DNA from: Bradyrhizobium cenepequi
GTDB taxonomy: Bacteria; Pseudomonadota; Alphaproteobacteria; Rhizobiales; Xanthobacteraceae
Direction of reading: 5' to 3'
Assembly: GCF_020329485.1 (NCBI RefSeq)
Contig: NZ_JAGKJI010000014.1
Span: 62,001 to 126,000, forward strand
DNA length: 64,000 nt
Part shown: piece by piece, positions 53,347 through 61,194 of the stretch
Layout of the letters: every line of letters starts with the position of its first letter
Numbering within the stretch: position 1 is the first letter of the stretch
Notes under the pieces: generated by a model
Database searches by the model: none
What the model was told of the DNA's origin: nothing
Seen by the model: the letters and a program-made list of their open reading frames with translations, nothing else
Position numbers and translations under genes: made by a program

Positions 53347-54945
53347 GTGAAGTATCTGATTGCGATTTCAGGCCCCATTGCCTCGGGGAAGTCAGTGTTA
53401 GCAGGCGAGATTCAAAAACGCTTCGAAACATACCCTGTATCGACTCGGCAGCTCCTAGTGGACGCAGGAACTCCGAACGATCGAAACGAATTGATCGAAG
53501 CCGGCAAGCGTCTCGACGCGCTAACAGACGGAGCATGGATCAGAGATGGCAGTCGGCGATACATCGAGCAACACCAAGACACCCACGACATTCTATTGAT
53601 CGATGCCGTCCGCACAGAGCGTCAAGTCCACCACTTGCGTGAAGCGTTCGGTGAGAAGTTCGTCCACATCCACGTCTCGGTGCCGTTCGCAATAGCAAAG
53701 GAACGTTACGAGCGACGGCGGTCGGCATCTGACCTCGATCTGCAATATGAGGACGTTCGTGCAGACTCCACCGAAAGCGGAGTTTGGCACCTCGACCGCA
53801 TCGCAGATCGAGTCGTGGCGAACGTCCAATGTGACGCCGCTTCTCTCGTGACGCGAGCGACTGCAGGTCTCGGGCTGTTCCCGTTAGCGCCCGAACGGTT
53901 GGTCGATGTTCTCGTGGGCGGACAATATGGTAGCGAGGGGAAGGGAAATATCTGCGCGTATCTTGCGCACGACTATGACGTCTTGGTGAGGGTAGGCGGT
54001 CCGAATGCAGGACACATGGTTGCCTACCCCGAACAGAAATATGTGCAACTTCCCTCTGGTACGCGATCAAACCTCACAGCGAAGATCTTAATCGGCGCCG
54101 GCGCAACAATTTGGCCCGAGCAAATCCTAAAGGAAATCGCTCAGTGCGGGCTTACGAAGGACCGATTGGTCATTGATGAGCGTGCAATGATCATCGAACA
54201 ATCCGACCGCGATGTGGAAGCTCAGCTATTGGATGGAATTGCTTCCACAAAGCAAGGTGTTGGAGCAGCGACTGCGCGAAAAATCATTGGGCGCGGCTGC
54301 AAACCACCGTTCGGTGACGGCGTAAGGCTCGCTAGTGATCATCCAGACCTTAAGGCATTCGTAAGGCCAGTAGCGCACGAGTTAGAGAACGCCTACGCTT
54401 CCGGACTGCGTGTTATGCTGGAAGGAACTCAAGGCACCAGCCTTAGTCTGCATCACGGTCATTATCCGTTTGTCACCTCAAGGGAGACAACGGCTTCCGG
54501 GTGCTTAGCTGATGCGGGTATCGCTCCGAATCGCGTTCGACGCGTAATCATGGTCACACGAACCTATCCGATCAGGGTGGGCGGCACATCGGGCCCGATG
54601 CAGCTTCCAATTGAGGCCAGGATTGTTGCTGAACGATCGGGATTGCCGCTACACCAAATTGAAAAGACTGAAGTTGGGACAATCTCGGGCACAAAGCGGC
54701 GAATGGCGGAATTTGACTGGGAACAGTTCCGACGATCTGCCGTGCTGAACGGCGCGACTGACATCGCCCTTACATTTGCTGACTACATCACGGCGGAGAA
54801 CCAAAACGCGCAACGATTTGAACAGTTATCTGATGAAACCAGGAGATTCATTGCCGAGGTCGAGCATGTTGCAAATGCGCCTGTATCCCTGATCTCGACA
54901 CGGTTCCATAGGTTTGGCGTAATTGACCGAAGGACATGGCGATGA
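53347..54945 (+). CDS. P-loop nucleotide-kinase-like domain fused to PurZ-like adenylosuccinate synthetase
   Basis: 532 residues from a GTG just after GGGAGG (alternative GTG 53335). Residues 1-175 form a P-loop kinase-like domain: Walker A GPIASGKS (9-16), ILLIDAVRTER (82-92), a lid-like ERYERRRS (119-126). Residues 184-532 are a short adenylosuccinate synthetase. In PurA the phosphate loop is G-D-E-G-K-G with Asp as catalytic base; here it is GSEGKG, with Ser196. His223 (NAGH) is kept. RVGGTSG (410-416) replaces PurA's RVGAGPFPTE, and TFADY replaces the Thr-Lys-x-Asp guanine-binding motif. Phage PurZ, as I recall it, shares these changes (GSTGKG, RVGGTSG, NFCNY). PurZ condenses dGMP with aspartate, using ATP, in 2-aminoadenine synthesis. 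A dGMP-like substrate here is inference. Base composition is lower in GC than rpmB. Confidence 0.85.
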   Translation: MKYLIAISGPIASGKSVLAGEIQKRFETYPVSTRQLLVDAGTPNDRNELIEAGKRLDALTDGAWIRDGSRRYIEQHQDTHDILLIDAVRTERQVHHLREAFGEKFVHIHVSVPFAIAKERYERRRSASDLDLQYEDVRADSTESGVWHLDRIADRVVANVQCDAASLVTRATAGLGLFPLAPERLVDVLVGGQYGSEGKGNICAYLAHDYDVLVRVGGPNAGHMVAYPEQKYVQLPSGTRSNLTAKILIGAGATIWPEQILKEIAQCGLTKDRLVIDERAMIIEQSDRDVEAQLLDGIASTKQGVGAATARKIIGRGCKPPFGDGVRLASDHPDLKAFVRPVAHELENAYASGLRVMLEGTQGTSLSLHHGHYPFVTSRETTASGCLADAGIAPNRVRRVIMVTRTYPIRVGGTSGPMQLPIEARIVAERSGLPLHQIEKTEVGTISGTKRRMAEFDWEQFRRSAVLNGATDIALTFADYITAENQNAQRFEQLSDETRRFIAEVEHVANAPVSLISTRFHRFGVIDRRTWR

Positions 54946-54979
54946 AGGACTGTCGCCAACGGCGTTCTTGACGCAGCAA

Positions 54980-56359
54980 TCACGCGTGCTCCAAGTTGAG
55001 CCTCGATATGCGCGCCGGACGCCTCGTCTTTCGTAAGAGGTCGGCAAAATGGCTCGTCAGCCCGATTTCGCCTTCGATGCGAACGCCAACATTGTCGGGA
55101 AGATCGGCCAGAAACCTGCGTAGCTCGTCCAATCCACGAGAGGCTTTAAAGACGGCCCACTCGCTTGCTTCGCCTGGGACGAGCATAGCGGCGTCGCTGC
55201 TTGTCCCCCCCTTGTGGAGTTGCACTATCCAAACTCGTTGACCATCGTGCACCCATTCGAACCGGACTGCACCAATTTTTGCGACAATTTCGGAATAGGT
55301 CAGCTCAACGTCAGCTACAATCTCTGGCGGCAGTTGTTCTGGAGGGCGCTGACCAAGCATCAAACGATCACCCTCGCCACGCGCTCCCTCTATGACGAAT
55401 TTGCCCTCGCGGCTTGTTATGACAGCTCCAGAAAAGCGAGCTCTGATTGCTGATTGCGAAAGAACAGAAGCGATTGCATGGCCGTCGGGATCTTCCGTCG
55501 AGAACAGCTTGAACGGATCAATCCAGCCCTTTGCTGTGGTAAATCGTCCGGGCTCTTGTTCGACGGGGCAGGTGCGGGTCCAGACCTCAAACGATCCGGT
55601 CGCCTGACCAAACGAAAACGGTGCAACGCGACGCGCAAATACTGTAGTGCTTGGAACCGGCATGCCCATCACATCCGCAACAAGCAACCCAAAAACCTTG
55701 TCGCCAACGTGACGACTGAAATGGTTAGGCCATACCAGGTTTGAGAGCGCGGGCGCGCTGTCTGAAGCCTCGTACTCCCACATCAGCGTGTGAGTCTTCT
55801 TCCAACCTCGAGGCTTCGGGTGCACGCTGAACTCTAGGCGTCCTGTTCCGGCATCCACAAGGTCGGGTTGAAACCGGTACACCCGGCGCAGAATCGACAG
55901 CCCCCAATCAATTGGCAAGGAGGCTGCTCCTCCTTTTTCAACACAGCGCGGCGTATCATCGGGCGCGAACTCAATGACTCCCCCCTGAATGACGCCTGAC
56001 ACACCGCCATCGGCCACGTCGACGGTCTCGTTGGCAATCACAAAGAGCCCGTCAGCTGATAGCCGTTCGGCAATCGAATGCGCCTCATCAACATTGGCGA
56101 TTCCATAGTGAAAATCGCGGCTGCGTGGGCTCTCAGGCGTGAAGCTCCGGAGGTTAATGGTGCCGTCGGGGCTAGCGGCCAGTAGCGCCGCTATGGCCTC
56201 ATAGTTAGTTGGAAATCGGTGGTTTGGCTCAAAGCCAGCGATGCGGCTAAATTGTTGTTCGGCGCGACAGCCCGCCGGGCCGAAGCTCACGAACTGCGCT
56301 ACGTTACCAATATTAGCAAGCTCGTCTAGCGAGCGGTCCTTCCTAAGAGACATAACCAC
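54980..56359 (-). CDS. PEP-synthase/PPDK-like (ATP-grasp-type) protein of unknown substrate
   Basis: 459 residues. I do not recognise a named enzyme. The second half resembles the nucleotide-binding domain of PEP synthase and pyruvate phosphate dikinase: FSGAVITSREGKFVIEGARG (309-328) parallels their SGVxFT...IVIEAxxGLG segment, and RFEWVHDGQRVWIVQLHKG (366-384) parallels their final strand before the linker. The first half has VAQFVSFGPAG, RSFTPESPRSRDFHYG and VIANETVDVADGGVSGVIQG. There is no phosphohistidine or PEP-binding domain, so it is a stand-alone ATP-dependent activity at most. It follows the HD gene (125-base gap) and converges on the PurZ-like gene with 34 bases between stops. Confidence 0.6.
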   Translation of the reverse strand: MVMSLRKDRSLDELANIGNVAQFVSFGPAGCRAEQQFSRIAGFEPNHRFPTNYEAIAALLAASPDGTINLRSFTPESPRSRDFHYGIANVDEAHSIAERLSADGLFVIANETVDVADGGVSGVIQGGVIEFAPDDTPRCVEKGGAASLPIDWGLSILRRVYRFQPDLVDAGTGRLEFSVHPKPRGWKKTHTLMWEYEASDSAPALSNLVWPNHFSRHVGDKVFGLLVADVMGMPVPSTTVFARRVAPFSFGQATGSFEVWTRTCPVEQEPGRFTTAKGWIDPFKLFSTEDPDGHAIASVLSQSAIRARFSGAVITSREGKFVIEGARGEGDRLMLGQRPPEQLPPEIVADVELTYSEIVAKIGAVRFEWVHDGQRVWIVQLHKGGTSSDAAMLVPGEASEWAVFKASRGLDELRRFLADLPDNVGVRIEGEIGLTSHFADLLRKTRRPARISRLNLEHA

Positions 56360-56484
56360 AATATCCAGCGAGTGTTATCTTGAAGCAGCTTCCGCATGTG
56401 GGAGTTACTACGGCTATGCTTTGGACGAGCGAGGATCTACGACTACACCCTCGTTGTCACCGTTGTTCACTGGCCGGAACGCAT

Positions 56485-57054
56485 TCAATTTTGCAGGGAC
56501 TTGCGCTTTAGGTAACTTAGATGCAGCGCACTAAAGCGCTGCAGGAATATCCTCTTGGCTTCTTTTGGAGGGAGGTACCGCACCACAATTGGAGCGGGCT
56601 CCACCTTCTGACCGCGGACCCAGCCATCAGTCCCTTCAGGCATTATTTGTCGCTGTTCTGCAGCGAGAACACGGAGATCAGCTTGCTTCACCTCTGGTGG
56701 AACTGATCCGATCACTCCAAAACGTTTCAGGATGGCTCGCTCCACGTCCGCCTCTATTCTCTTGTACTCTGGGAGCATTTGCTTCAAGGGGCGCGTTATG
56801 TCTCCGAGGAAGGCTTCAGCCGCGTCGTGAAGCAGAGCCTCAAGTTCAAAGCCTACAGCGATTTCGCTCACAAGTATGCTGTGCTCGGCGACCGAATAAA
56901 AGTCGGCACATTGACCTGAATATCGACAAATGTTCGCAAGCCCGTGTGCGATGTCTTCTATTGTGAATTGACTATCTTCGGGCGCGCAGAAGTCAAACCA
57001 TGCTCCGCTCCGCAGCATGATCGTCGGACCCTTGCCGACCTTGACTGCCACCAT
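56485..57054 (-). CDS. HD-domain nucleotide phosphohydrolase (YfbR/DatZ-like)
   Basis: 189 residues from the ATG at 57054; an ATG at 57075 is also possible. Metal ligands of the HD fold: His58 in YSVAEHSILVSE, His76-Asp77 in EALLHDAAEAFLGD, and Asp126 in KQADLRVLAAE. The ITRPLK segment after the HD pair is typical of phage and bacterial 5'-deoxynucleotidase-like HD proteins. Enzymes of this size remove phosphate(s) from deoxynucleotides; in 2-aminoadenine phages the HD enzyme DatZ destroys dATP. Substrate here is unknown. It shares a 71-base divergent region with the HTH gene and probably forms an operon with the gene at 54980. Confidence 0.82.
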   Translation of the reverse strand: MVAVKVGKGPTIMLRSGAWFDFCAPEDSQFTIEDIAHGLANICRYSGQCADFYSVAEHSILVSEIAVGFELEALLHDAAEAFLGDITRPLKQMLPEYKRIEADVERAILKRFGVIGSVPPEVKQADLRVLAAEQRQIMPEGTDGWVRGQKVEPAPIVVRYLPPKEAKRIFLQRFSALHLSYLKRKSLQN

Positions 57055-57125
57055 GCGCCTTTGTCCCCAAACCATTCTCGCCGACCTTTATATAGACGGT
57101 CATTGCCATTCAGACCACCGGGACG

Positions 57126-57527
57126 ATGAGCCAGAATTTGCAAATCTCCGTTTTTCAGATTATGCAGATTTGCATGAAGCTTACAAGCGAAGAAAGACGC
57201 GCTCTTTTGGCTTCCCTGCGCCAGCGAATTAACCAGCGAAGCTGGACTACCACTGATCTGGCGCGAAATACAGGCGTTCACCAAAGCCAGGTTAGCCGCA
57301 TCATCAGGGGAGACTTCAAAACGCTTAGCTCCAATGTCTTGCAAATTTGCATTACCCTTGGAGTCGAAATCGACGCGCGCAGAGAGGGAGATCAGGACGA
57401 AGACGACCGTAGACAAATCGCGAGTAGCGCGATGGCCATATGGAACGGAACGCATCAGGATGCGGGGATTGTTGTCTCGCTCCTGCTGGAAATAGCTAAG
57501 CTACGCAGGACAGATAGACGGCGCTGA
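57126..57527 (+). CDS. XRE-type helix-turn-helix regulator
   Basis: 133 residues from ATG 57126; a second ATG at 57174 would remove a hydrophobic, unusual N-terminus (LQISVFQIMQICMK). The HTH is at residues 41-62: TTTDLARNTGVHQSQVSRII, followed by the polymerase-style RGDFKTLSSNVLQICITLGV. A charged tail (DARREGDQDEDDRR) and a final helix follow. It is divergent from the HD gene and probably represses it or itself through the inverted repeat at its own start. Confidence 0.8.
   Translation: MSQNLQISVFQIMQICMKLTSEERRALLASLRQRINQRSWTTTDLARNTGVHQSQVSRIIRGDFKTLSSNVLQICITLGVEIDARREGDQDEDDRRQIASSAMAIWNGTHQDAGIVVSLLLEIAKLRRTDRRR
57139..57174. promoter_or_regulatory. Candidate operator: 9-bp inverted repeat at the HTH gene start
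   Basis: TGCAAATCT at 57139 pairs perfectly with AGATTTGCA at 57166, separated by 18 bases. The left arm also belongs to the palindrome ATTTGCAAAT (57136-57145). It ends at the second possible start codon of the HTH gene, a position suited to autorepression. Confidence 0.55.
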
Positions 57528-57708
57528 CGTCTTGTGAGACCGTTGCCCGCCAACGACGTTCTGCCCCACTTCGCACTGATTTGCTCCGCCAATATCAGTA
57601 TACCGCGTGGTAGCGACTGAGGTCGATTGGCGTTCTCGAGGATCGGATCTAATTTGCTGATTCCGTACCCTTAGACCCCGAAGTAGTTATTCTTGATAGG
57701 CGGCACTG

Positions 57709-58386
57709 ATGACTGACGCGGAGCTAGAAGAGCTCATTGACGATTGCCCTACCCTTTACCATATGGCCGAGCGCGGAAGTTGGCTCTCGATCGAGAAGTA
57801 TGGTCTTCTCAGTACGACGGCGCTGCTTGACCAATATGAAATCTCTGGTGAAGCCCGAGATGTTATTGAGGCGGAAAGGCGGTCGAACAGCGTTGCCCTT
57901 CAAAAGGAAGGGATCGGGCGCGCAATAGTTCGCGACCAGTTTCCAATGGATGGTAAGGGTCTCGTGCGCTGCCTGCAGGATGGACTCCAGCCCCAGGATT
58001 GGTACCGTTTGCTTAACAGCAAGGTTTTCTTCTGGCTGACACGGTCGCGGTTATTGCGACTATTGAACGCGGGTAACTATCGAAATGAGGAGCACGACGT
58101 TCTCCAACTAGATGCTGCCCCTCTGATCGGCACTTACAAGGAGAAGATCTGGTTCTGCCCAATAAACAGCGGTTGCACAAAGCCATTTCCACACCCAAGG
58201 GGGAAAACCACGTTTAGTCGGATTCCGGACTATCCTTACGCAATGTGGAAAGAAAGAAGACGTCCGCGCGGAGAGCGCGTCGTCGAGCTTGCGGTTGATT
58301 ACTCAGTTCCTGACGTCAAGAGCTTCGTAAAGCGAGTAGTGCGGATGAAGGGAAACGATGAGTTACAGACTCTCTGGGAGAAATAG
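57709..58386 (+). CDS. DUF7002-like protein
   Basis: 225 residues. The N-terminal TLYHMAERGSWLSIEKYGLLSTTALLDQY, middle RLLNSKVFFWLTRSRLLRLLN and later WFCPINSGC fit what I recall as DUF7002. The H-x(n)-S-I-x(3)-G-L-L pattern near the N-terminus recalls ADP-ribosyltransferase-fold families such as DarT/DUF4433 and RES domains, but I cannot show a catalytic triad. It is the last gene of the AT-richer island, 182 bases after the HTH gene; the intervening stretch shows no gene. Role unknown. Confidence 0.6.
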   Translation: MTDAELEELIDDCPTLYHMAERGSWLSIEKYGLLSTTALLDQYEISGEARDVIEAERRSNSVALQKEGIGRAIVRDQFPMDGKGLVRCLQDGLQPQDWYRLLNSKVFFWLTRSRLLRLLNAGNYRNEEHDVLQLDAAPLIGTYKEKIWFCPINSGCTKPFPHPRGKTTFSRIPDYPYAMWKERRRPRGERVVELAVDYSVPDVKSFVKRVVRMKGNDELQTLWEK

Positions 58387-58482
58387 TTCAGGCCGGTTGA
58401 AGTAGACACTGTGTCCCGCGAGGCATCATCCAAACTTCCCGAATCTGCGCTATACTCGCTGAGGTAGCAGGGAGGGGTCGCC

Positions 58483-59766
58483 ATGCGAAACATCGTGATT
58501 TGCTGCGATGGGACGGGGAACGAGATCAACGAGAATATTTCCAACGTCCTGAAGCTCTATCGCTGCCTGCGCAAGACGGAGAAGACGTCTCCGCGGCAGT
58601 TCGTCTATTACGATCCGGGCGTCGGCACGCTGGCGCGGCCGGATCCGTGGCGGAAGCTGAAACAGGATTTCAGTGCGATCCTCGGGCTCACCACCGGCTA
58701 TGGGCTCGATGACAACGTGCTCGCGGCCTATGAATTCCTGGTCCATCATTACCAGGATGGCGATGCGATCTATTTGTTCGGCTTCTCCCGCGGCGCCTAT
58801 ACGGTGCGCGTGCTGGCCGGGTTGATCCACAAGGTCGGGCTGATCTCGCCGGAGCAGGTTAACCTTGCCGGCAGCGGGCTCACCTCCTACAAGCAGTTCT
58901 CCGATGACGGCAAGGAGCGCGACGGCGCCAGCCTGCAGGCGGCGGCACAAGCGAGCGACGAGTTCGGTCCGATGCCGAAGAACCGCTACGACAACGCGGC
59001 GCAATTCGCACGCATCCTCTCGGTGCGCTGGCCGACCATCCGCTTCGTCGGCGTCTGGGACACGGTCGCGAGCGTCTTCGTGCCGAGGCCCGACCGGCTC
59101 TATTGGCCGAGCCTGGAAGAGCTCGCCTTCACGATCCACAATCCGAGCATCAGGATCTTCCGCCAGGCGATCTCGATCGACGAGCGGCGCTGCATGTTCC
59201 GCCTGAAGAAGTATGACGAGCCGCAGTTCTTCATGAGCAACCGCTTCATCGCCGAGGAGAAGGCCGAGCCGCAGGACATCTTGCAGGTGTGGTTCGCCGG
59301 CGCGCATGGCGACATCGGCGGCGGCTATCCGGAAGTGCAAAGCGCGCTGTCGAAATATCCGCTGCTATGGATGATGGACGAGGCCTGCAAGTTCGGGCTC
59401 ACCGTGAACATACAGATGGTGAAGCAGCTCGCCTGGGGCGTACAGCGCAAGGGCAGCCCGTTCACCTACGTGAAGCCCGATGTCGCGGCCGAGCTGCATG
59501 ACCCGATGACCTGGGGCTGGCGTCTCATGGAATATCTGCCGAAGAAGGACATCTACAAGGAATGGCCGGAGCGCAAATCGCATTTCGGCTTCTACATCCC
59601 GAACGCCGAGCCGCGGCTCATTCCCGAAGATGCCGTGATCCACGAATCCGTCGTGAAGCGCATGGACGCGGTGAAGGACTATCGGCCGATCAACCTGCCG
59701 AAGCAGTACAGGACATTCCCGATGCCGGAAGCGCCGACGGAGCAGGCCCCGACGGAAGCGGCGTAA
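58483..59766 (+). CDS. DUF2235 family alpha/beta hydrolase (Tle1-like)
   Basis: 427 residues. The start RNIVICCDGTGNEI and FVYYDPGVGTLARP are conserved. The nucleophile elbow is IYLFGFSRGAYTVRVLAGLI, and later FVGVWDTVASVF and VWFAGAHGDIGGGYPE supply the Asp and His regions. DUF2235 contains the T6SS phospholipase effectors of the Tle1 family, but many rhizobial members are stand-alone and without T6SS neighbours, as here. Codon use returns to GC-rich, marking the right border of the island. GGAGGGGTCGCC precedes the ATG. Confidence 0.88.
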   Translation: MRNIVICCDGTGNEINENISNVLKLYRCLRKTEKTSPRQFVYYDPGVGTLARPDPWRKLKQDFSAILGLTTGYGLDDNVLAAYEFLVHHYQDGDAIYLFGFSRGAYTVRVLAGLIHKVGLISPEQVNLAGSGLTSYKQFSDDGKERDGASLQAAAQASDEFGPMPKNRYDNAAQFARILSVRWPTIRFVGVWDTVASVFVPRPDRLYWPSLEELAFTIHNPSIRIFRQAISIDERRCMFRLKKYDEPQFFMSNRFIAEEKAEPQDILQVWFAGAHGDIGGGYPEVQSALSKYPLLWMMDEACKFGLTVNIQMVKQLAWGVQRKGSPFTYVKPDVAAELHDPMTWGWRLMEYLPKKDIYKEWPERKSHFGFYIPNAEPRLIPEDAVIHESVVKRMDAVKDYRPINLPKQYRTFPMPEAPTEQAPTEAA

Positions 59767-59798
59767 AGCGCATGTGTTGCGCGACGGCAGCGCCACGA

Positions 59799-59969
59799 TC
59801 TCCCGCCTCTCCCCTTGTGGGAGAGGCCGGATTTCGCGCGTCAGCGGGAAATCCGGGTGAGGGGTATGCCTCCGCGAGTCATAGTCCCTCGATAGACCGC
59901 AACCCCTCACCCGCATCGCATTCCGCTTCGCTGCATGCGATACGGCCTCTGCCACAAGGGGAGAGGCGA
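59799..59969. repeat. Dispersed repeat C, copy 2
   Basis: CTCCCGCCTCTCCCCTTGTG and GGGAGAGGCCGGATTTCGCG at the left pair with CTGCCACAAGGGGAGAGGCG at the right; AACCCCTCACCC and GGGTGAGGGG inside match the copy at 8185. Confidence 0.8.
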
Positions 59970-60009
59970 ACGGAGCAAGCGGCCGAAGCGTAGCGCCATC
60001 GCGAGGCGC

Positions 60010-60068
60010 GTAGGGTGGGCAAAGCGTAAAGCGTGCCCACCATCCACACTCGGCTCGTGGCGGTGTCG
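60010..60068. repeat. Dispersed palindromic repeat B, truncated copy 3
   Basis: GTAGGGTGGGCAAAGCGTAA and GCGTGCCCACCATCCACACT match the left half and centre of repeat B; the right arm is lost after GTGGCGGTG. It ends just before the AraC gene stop. Confidence 0.7.
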
Positions 60069-60075
60069 CACACCA

Positions 60076-61047
60076 TCACCCCTTCCCGGCCCCGCGCACG
60101 TGGCGTGGCGAATCGCCGAAGCGAGCGCGGAATAATCGGTTGAAATGCGAGATATCCGAAAAGCCGACTTCCAGCGCGATATCGGAAATTCGGCGTCCGC
60201 TGTAGTGGGGGTCGATCAGGAGCATGAACGCCTTTTGTAGCCGCAACTCATTCACGCACCCCGTGAACGACGTTCCGGATGACGCCATCAGGCGCTGCAG
60301 ATAACGAGGAGAGATGCCCTGGTGATCGGCGACGACTTCCAGGGTGAGCTCCGGATCCTGAAAGTGCGCCGCGATATGCTCGAAAGCGGCGCTGTGGCGC
60401 GCAGCCACAACCGCGCTCGCGTTGCTCTCCCCCAGCGGAGCGTGCCCGCTGATTGCGAGCGCCGCGAGATCGTGGATGTGACTAACGACCGCATCACGCA
60501 GCTTAGGGGCAGCCAGAACGCCATCCTTCAATGCCACCTTCACATAAGTCATGAGAAGTCGGAGCGCTTCGGCCCGATGGGAAATCGGCCGCATGGTTAG
60601 GTCGTCGATATGAGCAACGCGCGACGTGAGCGCGTCGCGCGGCACGGACAGACCAAATAGCAATCCTCCCAGATAGGTGACGATGACGGGTTCCGAATGC
60701 AGAATCGCGATTGCGTTGCCGCCTCGGAGCTCCATCTCCTGGCCACGCTGCGATAGCTGACTCCTGCCGGGAAAGCTGACGATGAGGCCGATCGAGTCAT
60801 CACCATCGACAATGTTCGCTTGCGAGCGCTTGAAGCGCATGGCCGAGCCCTTCAATGCGATTGTGCGCAACCCCTGAAGCGCGTGTAGTGCAGCTTCGGC
60901 CCGAAACGGAACGTCTGATGAAGGCTCTATATCGGCGTGGACGATGGCTCGCCCAAAGTTCTCGCGCCATAGCGGGATGCGCATCCGTTCAGGGAGCTCG
61001 CGCGTCGAAAATCGATACGATAGGAAATCGGTTGCGCCGGTCGACAT
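60076..61047 (-). CDS. AraC family transcriptional regulator
   Basis: 323 residues from MSTGATDFLSYRFSTREL; a longer start at 61110 is possible. The N-terminal half (about 1-210) is an AraC_binding_2-like sensor domain with LIVSFPGRSQLSQRGQEMEL. The C-terminal double HTH has LTLEVVADHQGISPRYLQRL and RISDIALEVGFSDISHFNRL, then FRARFGDSPRHVRG. This subgroup (OruR/FeaR-like) usually activates a nearby catabolic or stress gene; no clear target is adjacent. Confidence 0.88.
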   Translation of the reverse strand: MSTGATDFLSYRFSTRELPERMRIPLWRENFGRAIVHADIEPSSDVPFRAEAALHALQGLRTIALKGSAMRFKRSQANIVDGDDSIGLIVSFPGRSQLSQRGQEMELRGGNAIAILHSEPVIVTYLGGLLFGLSVPRDALTSRVAHIDDLTMRPISHRAEALRLLMTYVKVALKDGVLAAPKLRDAVVSHIHDLAALAISGHAPLGESNASAVVAARHSAAFEHIAAHFQDPELTLEVVADHQGISPRYLQRLMASSGTSFTGCVNELRLQKAFMLLIDPHYSGRRISDIALEVGFSDISHFNRLFRARFGDSPRHVRGAGKG

Positions 61048-61194
61048 GAGTGCGCTCCCAGCGTTGCTAAAATATTCGGACAAAGTGCTCCAACAAACGA
61101 CTGCTGGCATTATAGTTTGCTATTCGCGCACCAACCTTCCGTTATGCGGTGCGCGGAAGTCCAAGAAGCGACAGCGTCCACCTGCTAGTCTCAA

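Noticed and set aside
57126..58386. HTH plus DUF7002-like pair as a classic toxin-antitoxin module
   Set aside because: The genes are 182 bases apart with no overlap and the HTH is divergent from the HD gene, which fits a cluster regulator better. Not excluded.
53220..58450. The island as a Z-genome prophage remnant
   Set aside because: No DpoZ-type polymerase, MazZ, integrase, terminase, capsid or tail gene, and no attachment-site duplication seen; only the PurZ-like and HD proteins recall such phages.
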